Source: UBA5972 sp964637875 (GTDB lineage Bacteria > Pseudomonadota > Alphaproteobacteria > Rhodobacterales > Rhodobacteraceae). From it: a DNA stretch of 64,000 bases. Below are positions 43,128 through 50,545 of the stretch, piece by piece (position 1 is the stretch's first letter; every line of letters begins with the position of its first letter). The position numbers and the translations under genes were made by a program. The stretch is taken from assembly GCA_964637875.1 (NCBI GenBank), contig CAZWXK010000001.1, forward strand, positions 1 to 64,000, given 5' to 3'. Under the pieces are notes generated by a model that worked only from the letters and a program-made list of their open reading frames with translations, had not been told where the DNA came from and ran no database searches.

Positions 43128-43817
43128 ATGAAACTTTTTGTCGGTCTTGGAAATCCGGGTGCGAAATATGCGCGCCATCGTCACAATGTCGGTTACATGG
43201 CCGTTGATCGCATTCACGACGATCATGGATTCGGCCCCTGGAAGGGCAAGTTTCAGGGCCTGATGTCCGAGGGGCGGTTGGGGCCGGAAAAGGTGATCCT
43301 GCTGAAACCCGAGACATTCATGAACAACTCGGGTCAGTCGGTCGGCGCGGCCGCCAGGTTTTTCAGGCTCGATCCCGAGGATGTTGTCGTCTTTCATGAC
43401 GAACTGGATCTGGCGCCGGGAAAGCTGCGGTTCAAAAAGGGTGGAGGGCATGCGGGCCATAACGGGCTGCGCTCGATCCATCAGCATATCGGCGCCGACT
43501 ATGGGCGGGTGCGTATCGGCATCGGCCATCCCGGCCACAAGGATCGTGTTGCGGGCTATGTTCTGCACGATTTTGCGCGCGCCGACCAGGGCTGGCTTGA
43601 CGATGTGTTGTGCGGCATTTCCGACGGTGCGACGGATCTTGCGGTTGGCGACGGCGGCCGCTTCATGAACAAGGTTGCGCTGCGGGTGGCGCCGCCGCGC
43701 GCATCAGCCCCGGCGGCCCGGGCCGAAAAACCGCACCAGACCTCGAAACCCGGGGCCGACACACCCGCGCAGGACAGCAGAACCCCCCTTCAGCGCCTTG
43801 TTGACAAGTTTCGCTGA
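43128..43817 (+). CDS. pth: Peptidyl-tRNA hydrolase
   Basis: 229 residues. Releases peptidyl-tRNA that drops off ribosomes. Catalytic His19 in RHNVGY; MNNSGQSVG (Asn-rich substrate site, about 65-73) and HDELDLAPGKLRFKKGGGHAGHN (about 92-114) are family signatures. The C-terminal 35-40 residues (from about 190) are a Pro/Ala-rich extension beyond the usual ~190-residue length. Confidence 0.96.
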   Translation: MKLFVGLGNPGAKYARHRHNVGYMAVDRIHDDHGFGPWKGKFQGLMSEGRLGPEKVILLKPETFMNNSGQSVGAAARFFRLDPEDVVVFHDELDLAPGKLRFKKGGGHAGHNGLRSIHQHIGADYGRVRIGIGHPGHKDRVAGYVLHDFARADQGWLDDVLCGISDGATDLAVGDGGRFMNKVALRVAPPRASAPAARAEKPHQTSKPGADTPAQDSRTPLQRLVDKFR

Positions 43818-43910
43818 GGCCCGGCAACGGGCAACGTGAGAGAACGATTGACCATCCGGAAAATTTCCCGATAGGCTCGTCCCGACAAAAGCGACCGAGA
43901 GGGAAGGATC

Positions 43911-45131
43911 ATGTCTGCATTCGTCAGGCAACTGCGCGGTGCGGTCGGCGGTGTCGGGGTCGTCGCGCCGGTCGTCGCGCGGCTCGACTGGCCAAAACTG
44001 CAGCGCCTGGTACGGGTCAATTCCCTGTTCTCGGACAAGAATATCCTGCGCAATTTCTCCGACATGAAGGGGGTGTTCTTTCATCGGGAACTGCCGGTGA
44101 AATCGGACAACCCCACGCCTCTGCCCCCCGCGCCGCGGGGCCTGCCGCGGGTTTTTTCCTTTCGCGGGCAGGAACATGATCTTGACGCCTGGCGCTGCGA
44201 ACGTCGGCACAGCGCGATGGTGGTGCTGAAGGACGGGCAGCTTGCCTGGGAAGACTATCGTCTGGGCACGGGCCCCGAGGATCGCCGGATCAGCTGGTCG
44301 GTGGCGAAAAGCTTTCTTTCAGCGGCATTCGGGTGCGCCGTGCGCGACGGGTTGATCCCCTCTCTGGATGCGCCGGTGACGGAATATGCGCCGATGCTCA
44401 AGGGCAGCGGTTACGAAGGCGTGACCATCCGCAACGTGCTGAACATGGCCTCGGGCATCAGGTTCAACGAGGATTATCTGGATTTCCATTCCGACATCAA
44501 CCGCATGGGCCGCGTGCTGGCGCTGGGCAAGTCGATGGACGGATTCGCCGCCGGCCTCAAGGAACGCGCGCGTCCCCCCGGCAGCGCCTGGCAATATGTG
44601 TCGATCGACACCCATGTTCTGGGCATGGTGCTGCGCGGGGCGACAGGGCGCAGCAATGGGGATTACATGGCCGAGACCATCCTGCGCCCCATGGGGATGG
44701 AGGCCGATGCCTATTTCCTGACCGACGGATTCAGCGTCGATTTCGTGCTGGGCGGGCTGAACATGCGCACGCGCGATTATGCCCGCTTTGGGCTGATGAT
44801 GTGCAATCGGGGCAGGGTGGGCGGCAAGCAGGTCGTGCCCGAGGAATGGGTGCGCCAATCCACCACCCACTCGGGGCTGGAGCCAGGTGAAGACGACCAG
44901 CTTACCGATAACGGGCAACTGGGATACGGGTTTCAGTGGTGGCTGCCGCCCGAGGCCGAGGCGGGCGAGTTCTTTGCCATCGGCATCTACGGCCAGTACA
45001 TCTATGTCAACCAGCGCGCCGGCGTGGTGATCGCGGTCAATGCCGCAGATCGGAATTTCCGCAAGGGCGATGGCCGTATCACCCTGATCAACATCGAGAT
45101 GTTTCGCGAGATTGCGCGATTTCTGAACTGA
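43911..45131 (+). CDS. Serine hydrolase of the beta-lactamase/DD-peptidase (class C/esterase) fold
   Basis: 406 residues. Nucleophile motif Ser-Val-Ala-Lys (about 130-133, WSVAKSFLSAAFG). A YVSIDTHVLG segment corresponds to the Tyr motif, and the FAIGIYGQYIYV strand to the KTG-like region. No signal peptide, so probably not a periplasmic beta-lactamase; esterases and related hydrolases share this fold. Substrate not predictable. No link to neighbours (pth upstream, gdhA convergent). Confidence 0.85.
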   Translation: MSAFVRQLRGAVGGVGVVAPVVARLDWPKLQRLVRVNSLFSDKNILRNFSDMKGVFFHRELPVKSDNPTPLPPAPRGLPRVFSFRGQEHDLDAWRCERRHSAMVVLKDGQLAWEDYRLGTGPEDRRISWSVAKSFLSAAFGCAVRDGLIPSLDAPVTEYAPMLKGSGYEGVTIRNVLNMASGIRFNEDYLDFHSDINRMGRVLALGKSMDGFAAGLKERARPPGSAWQYVSIDTHVLGMVLRGATGRSNGDYMAETILRPMGMEADAYFLTDGFSVDFVLGGLNMRTRDYARFGLMMCNRGRVGGKQVVPEEWVRQSTTHSGLEPGEDDQLTDNGQLGYGFQWWLPPEAEAGEFFAIGIYGQYIYVNQRAGVVIAVNAADRNFRKGDGRITLINIEMFREIARFLN

Positions 45132-45134
45132 CCC

Positions 45135-45172
45135 GAAAAATGGGTGCGGTGGCTGTCCGCGTTACCGCACCC
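45135..45172 (-). terminator. Terminator after the glutamate dehydrogenase gene
   Basis: GGGTGCGGT (45142-45150) and ACCGCACCC (45164-45172) pair exactly; on the minus strand ATTTTT follows (45141-45136). It closes the gdhA transcript, 17 nt past its stop. Confidence 0.85.
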
Positions 45173-45188
45173 GAAAACGGACCGCTGC

Positions 45189-46619
45189 CTACAATCCCTT
45201 GTCGCGATAGCTGCTGGCAACGCGCTCGATCGACACGATATAGGCGGCAACCCGCAGATCATGCACATCCTCACGGCCATGCCAGACCTCGCGCATGGCC
45301 TGATAGGCCTCGCGCATGGTGTCATCCAGCCCCGAGCGCACCAGTTCCAGTTCGCCCGCGCCGTTCAGATATTGGCGCACGAAATTGTCGGAAAGCCCGG
45401 TCTTCAGCCCGCCCTCGCGCGCGAGGCGCTGCAACTCTTCGATAAGGAGGGCATTGCGTGCCTCTTCCTGGCGGCGCTGCATGCGTCCGAACCGGATATG
45501 GCTGAGATTCTTGACCCACTCGAAATAGGACACCGTCACGCCGCCGGCGTTGGCATAGAGATCGGGGACGATGACACAGCCGCGCTTTCGCAGGATCTCG
45601 TCGGCGCCTGCGGTGATCGGGCCGTTGGCGGCCTCGATGATCATCGGAGCCTTGATGTTGGGGGCGTTGTGCATGTTGATCACGCCTTCCATCGCGGCCG
45701 GGATCAGGATGTCGCACTCTTCTTCCATGACGGCGCTGCCGTTCTCGACATATTCGCCCTGGTCACAGCCCATGACGCCCCCGGTCTCGATCAGATGTTC
45801 GCGTACCTTTTCGACATCCAGCCCCCTGGGATTGACCAGCGCGCCGTCCCGTTCGATGATCGCTGTGATCAGCGCGCCGTCTTCGGTCGAGAGGAACAGC
45901 GCCGCGTGATAGCCCACGTTTCCCAGGCCCTGCACGATGATCCGCTTGCCTTCGAGCGTGCCGCTCAGCCCGGCCATCTTCTTGTCCTTGTCGTGGCGGA
46001 AGAATTCCCGCAGCGCATATTGTACGCCGCGACCGGTGGCCTCGACCCGGCCGTGGATGCCGCCTGCCGCAAGCGGTTTTCCTGTGACGCAGGCGCGCGC
46101 ATTGATGTCGCGGGTGTTCATGCGGGCGTACTGGTCGGCCATCCAGGCCATCTCGCGTTCGCCCGTGCCCATGTCGGGGGCGGGAACGTTCTGGCTGGGA
46201 TGGATCAGGTCCCGTTTGGCCAGCTCATAGGTAAAGCGGCGGGTGATCATTTCCAGCTCGTGCTCGTCGTACTGGCGGGGGTCGATCCTGAGACCGCCTT
46301 TCGAGCCGCCAAAGGGGGCCTCGACCAGCGCGCATTTGTAGGTCATCAGGGCCGCCAGTGCCTCGACCTCGTCCTGATGGACCGTCGGGGCATAGCGGAT
46401 GCCGCCCTTGACCGGTTCCATATGTTCCGAGTGAACCGAGCGATAGCCGGTAAAGGTGTGAATCCCACCGCGCAGCCGTACCCCGAAACGGACCGTGTAG
46501 GTGGCGTTGCAGACCCTGATCTTTTCCTCGAGCCCGGGCGGCAGATCCATGCGCGCAACGGCGCGATTGAACATCAGATCGACGGATTGGCGGAAACTTG
46601 GCTCGGCGGTGCTGTTCAT
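45189..46619 (-). CDS. gdhA: NAD(P)-dependent glutamate dehydrogenase
   Basis: 476 residues. Interconverts glutamate and 2-oxoglutarate plus ammonia. Glutamate-binding KGGIRYAP (about 77-84) and YKCALVEAPFGGSKGG with the catalytic Lys region (about 97-112), and a Rossmann loop GLGNVGYHAALFL (about 212-224). The length and motifs suit the hexameric GluDH class; cofactor preference is not assigned. Start at 46619, seven codons inside the open frame. Alternative start 46640. Confidence 0.93.
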   Translation of the reverse strand: MNSTAEPSFRQSVDLMFNRAVARMDLPPGLEEKIRVCNATYTVRFGVRLRGGIHTFTGYRSVHSEHMEPVKGGIRYAPTVHQDEVEALAALMTYKCALVEAPFGGSKGGLRIDPRQYDEHELEMITRRFTYELAKRDLIHPSQNVPAPDMGTGEREMAWMADQYARMNTRDINARACVTGKPLAAGGIHGRVEATGRGVQYALREFFRHDKDKKMAGLSGTLEGKRIIVQGLGNVGYHAALFLSTEDGALITAIIERDGALVNPRGLDVEKVREHLIETGGVMGCDQGEYVENGSAVMEEECDILIPAAMEGVINMHNAPNIKAPMIIEAANGPITAGADEILRKRGCVIVPDLYANAGGVTVSYFEWVKNLSHIRFGRMQRRQEEARNALLIEELQRLAREGGLKTGLSDNFVRQYLNGAGELELVRSGLDDTMREAYQAMREVWHGREDVHDLRVAAYIVSIERVASSYRDKGL

Positions 46620-47001
46620 CGTGGTATCCCCGGTTTTCAAGACCGGCCGACGCAGAGATGACGTTGCGTCCGATCTCGTTGATCGGGGCGCGAATCGGGG
46701 TCGGCCATGGGCTGCTGCTACGCCCGGGAAACCGTTTTTGCAACGGCTTTATTGCCAAAATGTCGCAGACTGCCGGGCAGAGGCCGAAAGGTGGCAAGAA
46801 TGGGGCATGGTGGGCGGCAATTCTGCCTGGCCTGGGCCAAGCCTCTGTTTCAACGGAGGAAATGCCGCGCATTTGCCGCAGCGTTGCCAGCGGGTTGGCC
46901 CCCGAATCGCCGAAATCGGATCACATTTCCGGCGCTTTGGCCGTCTATTTTGATGTCATTGACCAAGAGTGGCATGCGCAATGACGATGGGAACTGTGCA
47001 A
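46620..47001. other. 382-nt interval between divergent gdhA and tadE-like genes
   Basis: No gene supported. It must hold the gdhA promoter on the minus strand and the tad-like promoter on the plus strand; I could not single out convincing hexamers. A CCGTT-N5-AACGG dyad occurs at 46732-46746. Confidence 0.4.
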
Positions 47002-47388
47002 ATGAGGTGGCTTCGGTCCAGGTTCTGGAAACAAGAGGATGGCAACGCCACGGTCGAATTCGTGCTGTGGTTGCCTCTGATCATGGGGATCGTGGTCGGG
47101 GCATTTGACCTCAACATCGTTCTGATGACCCAGAACAACATGTACAATGTCGCCCGGGATACGGCGCGGCGGGTTTCGATTGGCGAGCTTACCGCCGCGC
47201 AGGCGCAGAAATACGCGCTGTCGAAACTGACCTACATGAATTTCGACTATGGTGTCGACGTTACCGTTGGCAAGGATGTCGTCGTTCAGATCAACACCAA
47301 CCTCAGCGATGTCGCCACGCTGGGGATCATGGGGGGACATGGCAAGTACACCCTCGATGCCGCGGTAACCATGCGCAAGGAGCCATGA
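47002..47388 (+). CDS. TadE-like pilus assembly protein
   Basis: 128 residues. A basic N-terminus is followed by a DGNATVEFVLWLPLIMG hydrophobic helix (about 13-35), the TadE signature with conserved Glu, then a periplasmic domain. These minor pseudopilins belong to Flp/Tad systems. Start 47002 chosen because it has GGGAAC nearby and fits the family length; 46981 is an alternative. No other tad genes are in the window. Confidence 0.8.
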   Translation: MRWLRSRFWKQEDGNATVEFVLWLPLIMGIVVGAFDLNIVLMTQNNMYNVARDTARRVSIGELTAAQAQKYALSKLTYMNFDYGVDVTVGKDVVVQINTNLSDVATLGIMGGHGKYTLDAAVTMRKEP

Positions 47389-47391
47389 GCA

Positions 47392-48741
47392 GTGGCCAGA
47401 GCCCGTTTCGGCATAACTTCGACTGTGCGCATGACGCGGTTTGCGTGTGACGAGGATGGCTTTGTCACCCATTTCGCCCTGACGGTGATGATCCTTGTGA
47501 TCCTGTTTGCCGGCCTGTCGGTCGATACCGCCAATGCCTGGCGTACACGCACGCATCTGCAGGCGGCGGCCGATGCTGCTGCCCATGCCGCGTTACTGGC
47601 CCTTCCGGACAAGAAGGCCGCGCTGAAGGCCGCGCTCGAACTGGCTGGCGACAATCTGGGCAGTCGATCCGGGGCCATTGTGGCCAATCAGGTCCAATTC
47701 GGCCACTGGAACCCCCAGAAACGCAGCTTCAGGAAGGACGCCACCCCCCTTGACGCCGTGCGCGTGGTGGCGATGCGCGCGGGTACCAATTCGGTGCCGA
47801 CATTTTTCCTGAAATTCGCGGGTTTCAAGAGCTGGAACATCACCGTCGAAAGCGTTGCATATCGCCAGACCGACGCCTGCGTGAAACCCGACATATCTGC
47901 CAATGGCAAGATCACGCTCTACAAGGAAAACGAGTTCTACAAGAGCTATTGCATCGAGGCAGCTCAGGGTGTTGTCCTCAAGGACGACAACCGTTTTGAC
48001 GACAACAACCGCATCATTGTTCCCGCACTTTCGGATGTCAGCCTTCCGGCCGGTGTGACCTTGTCCACCCAGGTCGGGCGTGGCACCGGGGACAGCAGCA
48101 CGACCCTGACATATCGCGACGTGGTCGAGACCAGGTCCCCGATCGCGGCCTCCTATGTCAGTGATGTCGATGCGCTGGCAGCAAAATATCTCGACCCCCT
48201 TTACGAGGGCCAGCCTGCCTATATCAACACGGCGGCACCGGTCATCAAGCTGGCGGCGCGGGACGTGAAATACACGATATTCCAGCCGGGACGTATCTAC
48301 AACATAACCTGCGACAGCAGCGGCACCGCGCAGTTCTACAAGGAAACCGAGATGCGCCAGGTGGTTGTTGTCTCGCAATGCGCGATGCGGATCGGCAAGG
48401 AATCGAAACTCAGGGACGTGGTGCTGATATCCAGGGCCAGCGGCGCCCGGTCGATCCGGTTCGCCAGGGAGGTGCGTCTTGGCAAGAGCGACGACTGCGC
48501 CTCGGGCGGTGGGGTCGAAATCTATGCCGCCGGGGACGTGGTTTCGGACAAGGATCTCAGGGTCAACGGAGTCTACATTTCTGCCAGGGGCAGTGTCTCG
48601 TTGCGAAACAGGGAAAACGGCATCAAGGGCCTGACGATTGATGCGGCGGGCAACGTGTCGATCCGCAAGAAGGCACGTTTTGGCACCTGCAAGGGCAGCA
48701 GGGAAGACAATCTGACCGTGGCCTATGTGCTGGTGAAATAA
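47392..48741 (+). CDS. TadG-like membrane-anchored protein with a long extracytoplasmic domain
   Basis: 449 residues. A DEDGFVTHFALTVMILVILFAG N-terminal helix (about 21-42) and AAADAAAHAALLAL follow the TadG/pilus pattern (TadG_N). The rest (about 100-449) contains short repeating strands rich in I/V alternating with K/R/G (VVVVSQCAMRIGKESKLR; VEIYAAGDVV; VYISARGSVS; LTIDAAGNVSI), suggestive of a right-handed beta-helix. GTG start at 47392, just after the tadE-like stop, with AAGGAG upstream. Function unknown; likely cell-surface or pilus-linked. Confidence 0.7.
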   Translation: MARARFGITSTVRMTRFACDEDGFVTHFALTVMILVILFAGLSVDTANAWRTRTHLQAAADAAAHAALLALPDKKAALKAALELAGDNLGSRSGAIVANQVQFGHWNPQKRSFRKDATPLDAVRVVAMRAGTNSVPTFFLKFAGFKSWNITVESVAYRQTDACVKPDISANGKITLYKENEFYKSYCIEAAQGVVLKDDNRFDDNNRIIVPALSDVSLPAGVTLSTQVGRGTGDSSTTLTYRDVVETRSPIAASYVSDVDALAAKYLDPLYEGQPAYINTAAPVIKLAARDVKYTIFQPGRIYNITCDSSGTAQFYKETEMRQVVVVSQCAMRIGKESKLRDVVLISRASGARSIRFAREVRLGKSDDCASGGGVEIYAAGDVVSDKDLRVNGVYISARGSVSLRNRENGIKGLTIDAAGNVSIRKKARFGTCKGSREDNLTVAYVLVK

Positions 48742-48847
48742 CCCGTTGGGCCAGCCGATCGTCAGGGGCCGGACCGGCAAGGACATCAAACCATCTTGCA
48801 ACCTGCTGCTACCTGTCTTTTGATGTGCAGGTCAACGGGTGTGATGG

Positions 48848-50098
48848 ATGCGGTATTCGGGGCTGAATGTATTTCTGAACGGATTGGCCGGCAATCGGGG
48901 CTGGGCGCCTGTCTGGCGTGACCCGGCACCGAGGGATCATTACGACGTCATCATCATCGGCGGCGGCGGGCATGGGCTGGCAACTGCGTATTACCTGGCG
49001 CGGGAACATGGCATCACCAATGTCGCGGTGCTGGAAAAGGGCACGATCGGCAGCGGCAATGTGGGGCGCAACACGACGGTCGTGCGCGCCAACTACATGC
49101 TGGAGGGCAATGTCGAATTCTATTCGCATTCCCTGAAACTGTGGCAGAACCTTACTGCCGAGCTCAATTATAATGTCATGCTGTCGCGCCGCGGCTGCAT
49201 CCTGCTGGCCCATTCCGACGGGCAGATGGAGGCGCTGGCGCGCCGGGGCAACATGAACCTGATGCAGGGCGACGGGGCCGAGCTGTGGGACGGCGCAACC
49301 CTGCGCCGCCACATTCCTTACCTGAATTTCGACGATGCCCGTTTCCCCCTCAAGGGCGGGTTGATGCAGTGGGAGGCCGGCACCGCGCGCCACGACGCGG
49401 TGGCCTGGGGTTATGCGCGGGCGGCCGACCGGCTGGGCGTCGATCTGATCCAGAATTGCGAGGTCACGGGCTTTCGCATAACGCAGGGGCGGGTGACCGG
49501 CATCGAGACCACGCGCGGCCATATCGGCGCGGGCAAGGTGGGCATGGCGGTTGCCGGGCGCTCCAGCCAGGTGGCGGCGATGGCCGGGCTGCGCCTGCCG
49601 ATCGAAAGCCATGTGTTGCAGGCCTTTGTCACCGAGGGGCTGAAACCCGTCATCGACACGGTGATCAGTTTCGGCATGGGGCATTTCTATATCAGCCAGT
49701 CCGACAAGGGCGGGCTGGTCTTTGGCGGCGATATCGACGGCTATAATTCCTATGCCCAGCGGGGGAACCTGCCGATCGTCGAGCATGTGGCCGAGGCGGG
49801 CATGGCGCTCATGCCCATGATCGGGCGCGCCCGCATGCTGCGCAGCTGGGGCGGCATCATGGACATGACGATGGACGGATCCCCCATTATCGACCGCACG
49901 CCGATTGACGGGCTCTTTTTCAATGGCGGCTGGTGTTATGGCGGCTTCAAGGCGGTGCCGGGCGGCGGGCATGTGTTTGCCCATCTGATCGCCACCGGCA
50001 AGCTGCACCCGGCGGCAACGAAATTCCGGCTGGATCGTTTCGCGCGCGGCGCGGTGATCGACGAGGAGGCAACAGGTGCGACGCCGAATCTGCATTAG
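48848..50098 (+). CDS. soxB: Sarcosine oxidase, beta subunit
   Basis: 416 residues. FAD-binding GGGGHGLATAYYLA (about 38-51) and an FMN-linking His near 182 (TARHDAVAWG), matching the covalent FMN site of heterotetrameric sarcosine oxidase. WCYGGFKAVPGGGHVFAH near the C-terminus is characteristic. It oxidises sarcosine in the soxBDAG complex. First gene of the cluster, with a 171-nt gap to soxD that has its own hairpin. Confidence 0.95.
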   Translation: MRYSGLNVFLNGLAGNRGWAPVWRDPAPRDHYDVIIIGGGGHGLATAYYLAREHGITNVAVLEKGTIGSGNVGRNTTVVRANYMLEGNVEFYSHSLKLWQNLTAELNYNVMLSRRGCILLAHSDGQMEALARRGNMNLMQGDGAELWDGATLRRHIPYLNFDDARFPLKGGLMQWEAGTARHDAVAWGYARAADRLGVDLIQNCEVTGFRITQGRVTGIETTRGHIGAGKVGMAVAGRSSQVAAMAGLRLPIESHVLQAFVTEGLKPVIDTVISFGMGHFYISQSDKGGLVFGGDIDGYNSYAQRGNLPIVEHVAEAGMALMPMIGRARMLRSWGGIMDMTMDGSPIIDRTPIDGLFFNGGWCYGGFKAVPGGGHVFAHLIATGKLHPAATKFRLDRFARGAVIDEEATGATPNLH

Positions 50099-50142
50099 AC
50101 GAATGGGGAAGGGACCAGACGCGTGGGTGGCCGATCTGTTTT

Positions 50143-50160
50143 CCGGGGCGGCAGCCCCGG
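50143..50160 (+). promoter_or_regulatory. Hairpin between soxB and soxD
   Basis: CCGGGGC (50143-50149), loop GGCA, GCCCCGG (50154-50160), a perfect 7-bp stem with a 4-nt loop and no T-run. It may act as an RNA processing or stabilising element that sets the ratio of soxB to soxDAG mRNA. Confidence 0.5.
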
Positions 50161-50269
50161 ATCGCGCCCGCCCCGCCCCCCAGGCGGGCGCGATTCCGCG
50201 CCCACCTCGGGTCGCGCGCGATCCTCATGTACATGGTGCTGTCGTTGCAAGATGGCAGGAGAATCCCAC

Positions 50270-50545
50270 ATGAAACTTGCCTGCCCCCTTTGCGGTGCGC
50301 GCGACATCCGCGAGTTCCACTATCAGGGCGCGGCCAGCCTGGCCGACCGCCCCGACCCGGATGCGCCCGAGGCGGCGCGGGAATTTCTCGATTACGTCTA
50401 TATGCGCGACAACCCGGCGGGCGAAAACCGCGAGCTGTGGTTTCATGCCCATGGCTGCGGCGCCTGGCTGGTGGCGACGCGCGACGTGACGACCCATGAA
50501 TTCCTTTCCGTCCGTCTGGCAACAGACAAGGAGCCCACGACATGA
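50270..50545 (+). CDS. soxD: Sarcosine oxidase, delta subunit
   Basis: 91 residues. Zinc-binding Cys5-x2-Cys8 and His59-x3-Cys63. The small subunit stabilises the complex at the alpha-beta interface. GGAG precedes ATG 50270. The stop overlaps the soxA start (ATGA at 50542-50545). Confidence 0.94.
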   Translation: MKLACPLCGARDIREFHYQGAASLADRPDPDAPEAAREFLDYVYMRDNPAGENRELWFHAHGCGAWLVATRDVTTHEFLSVRLATDKEPTT

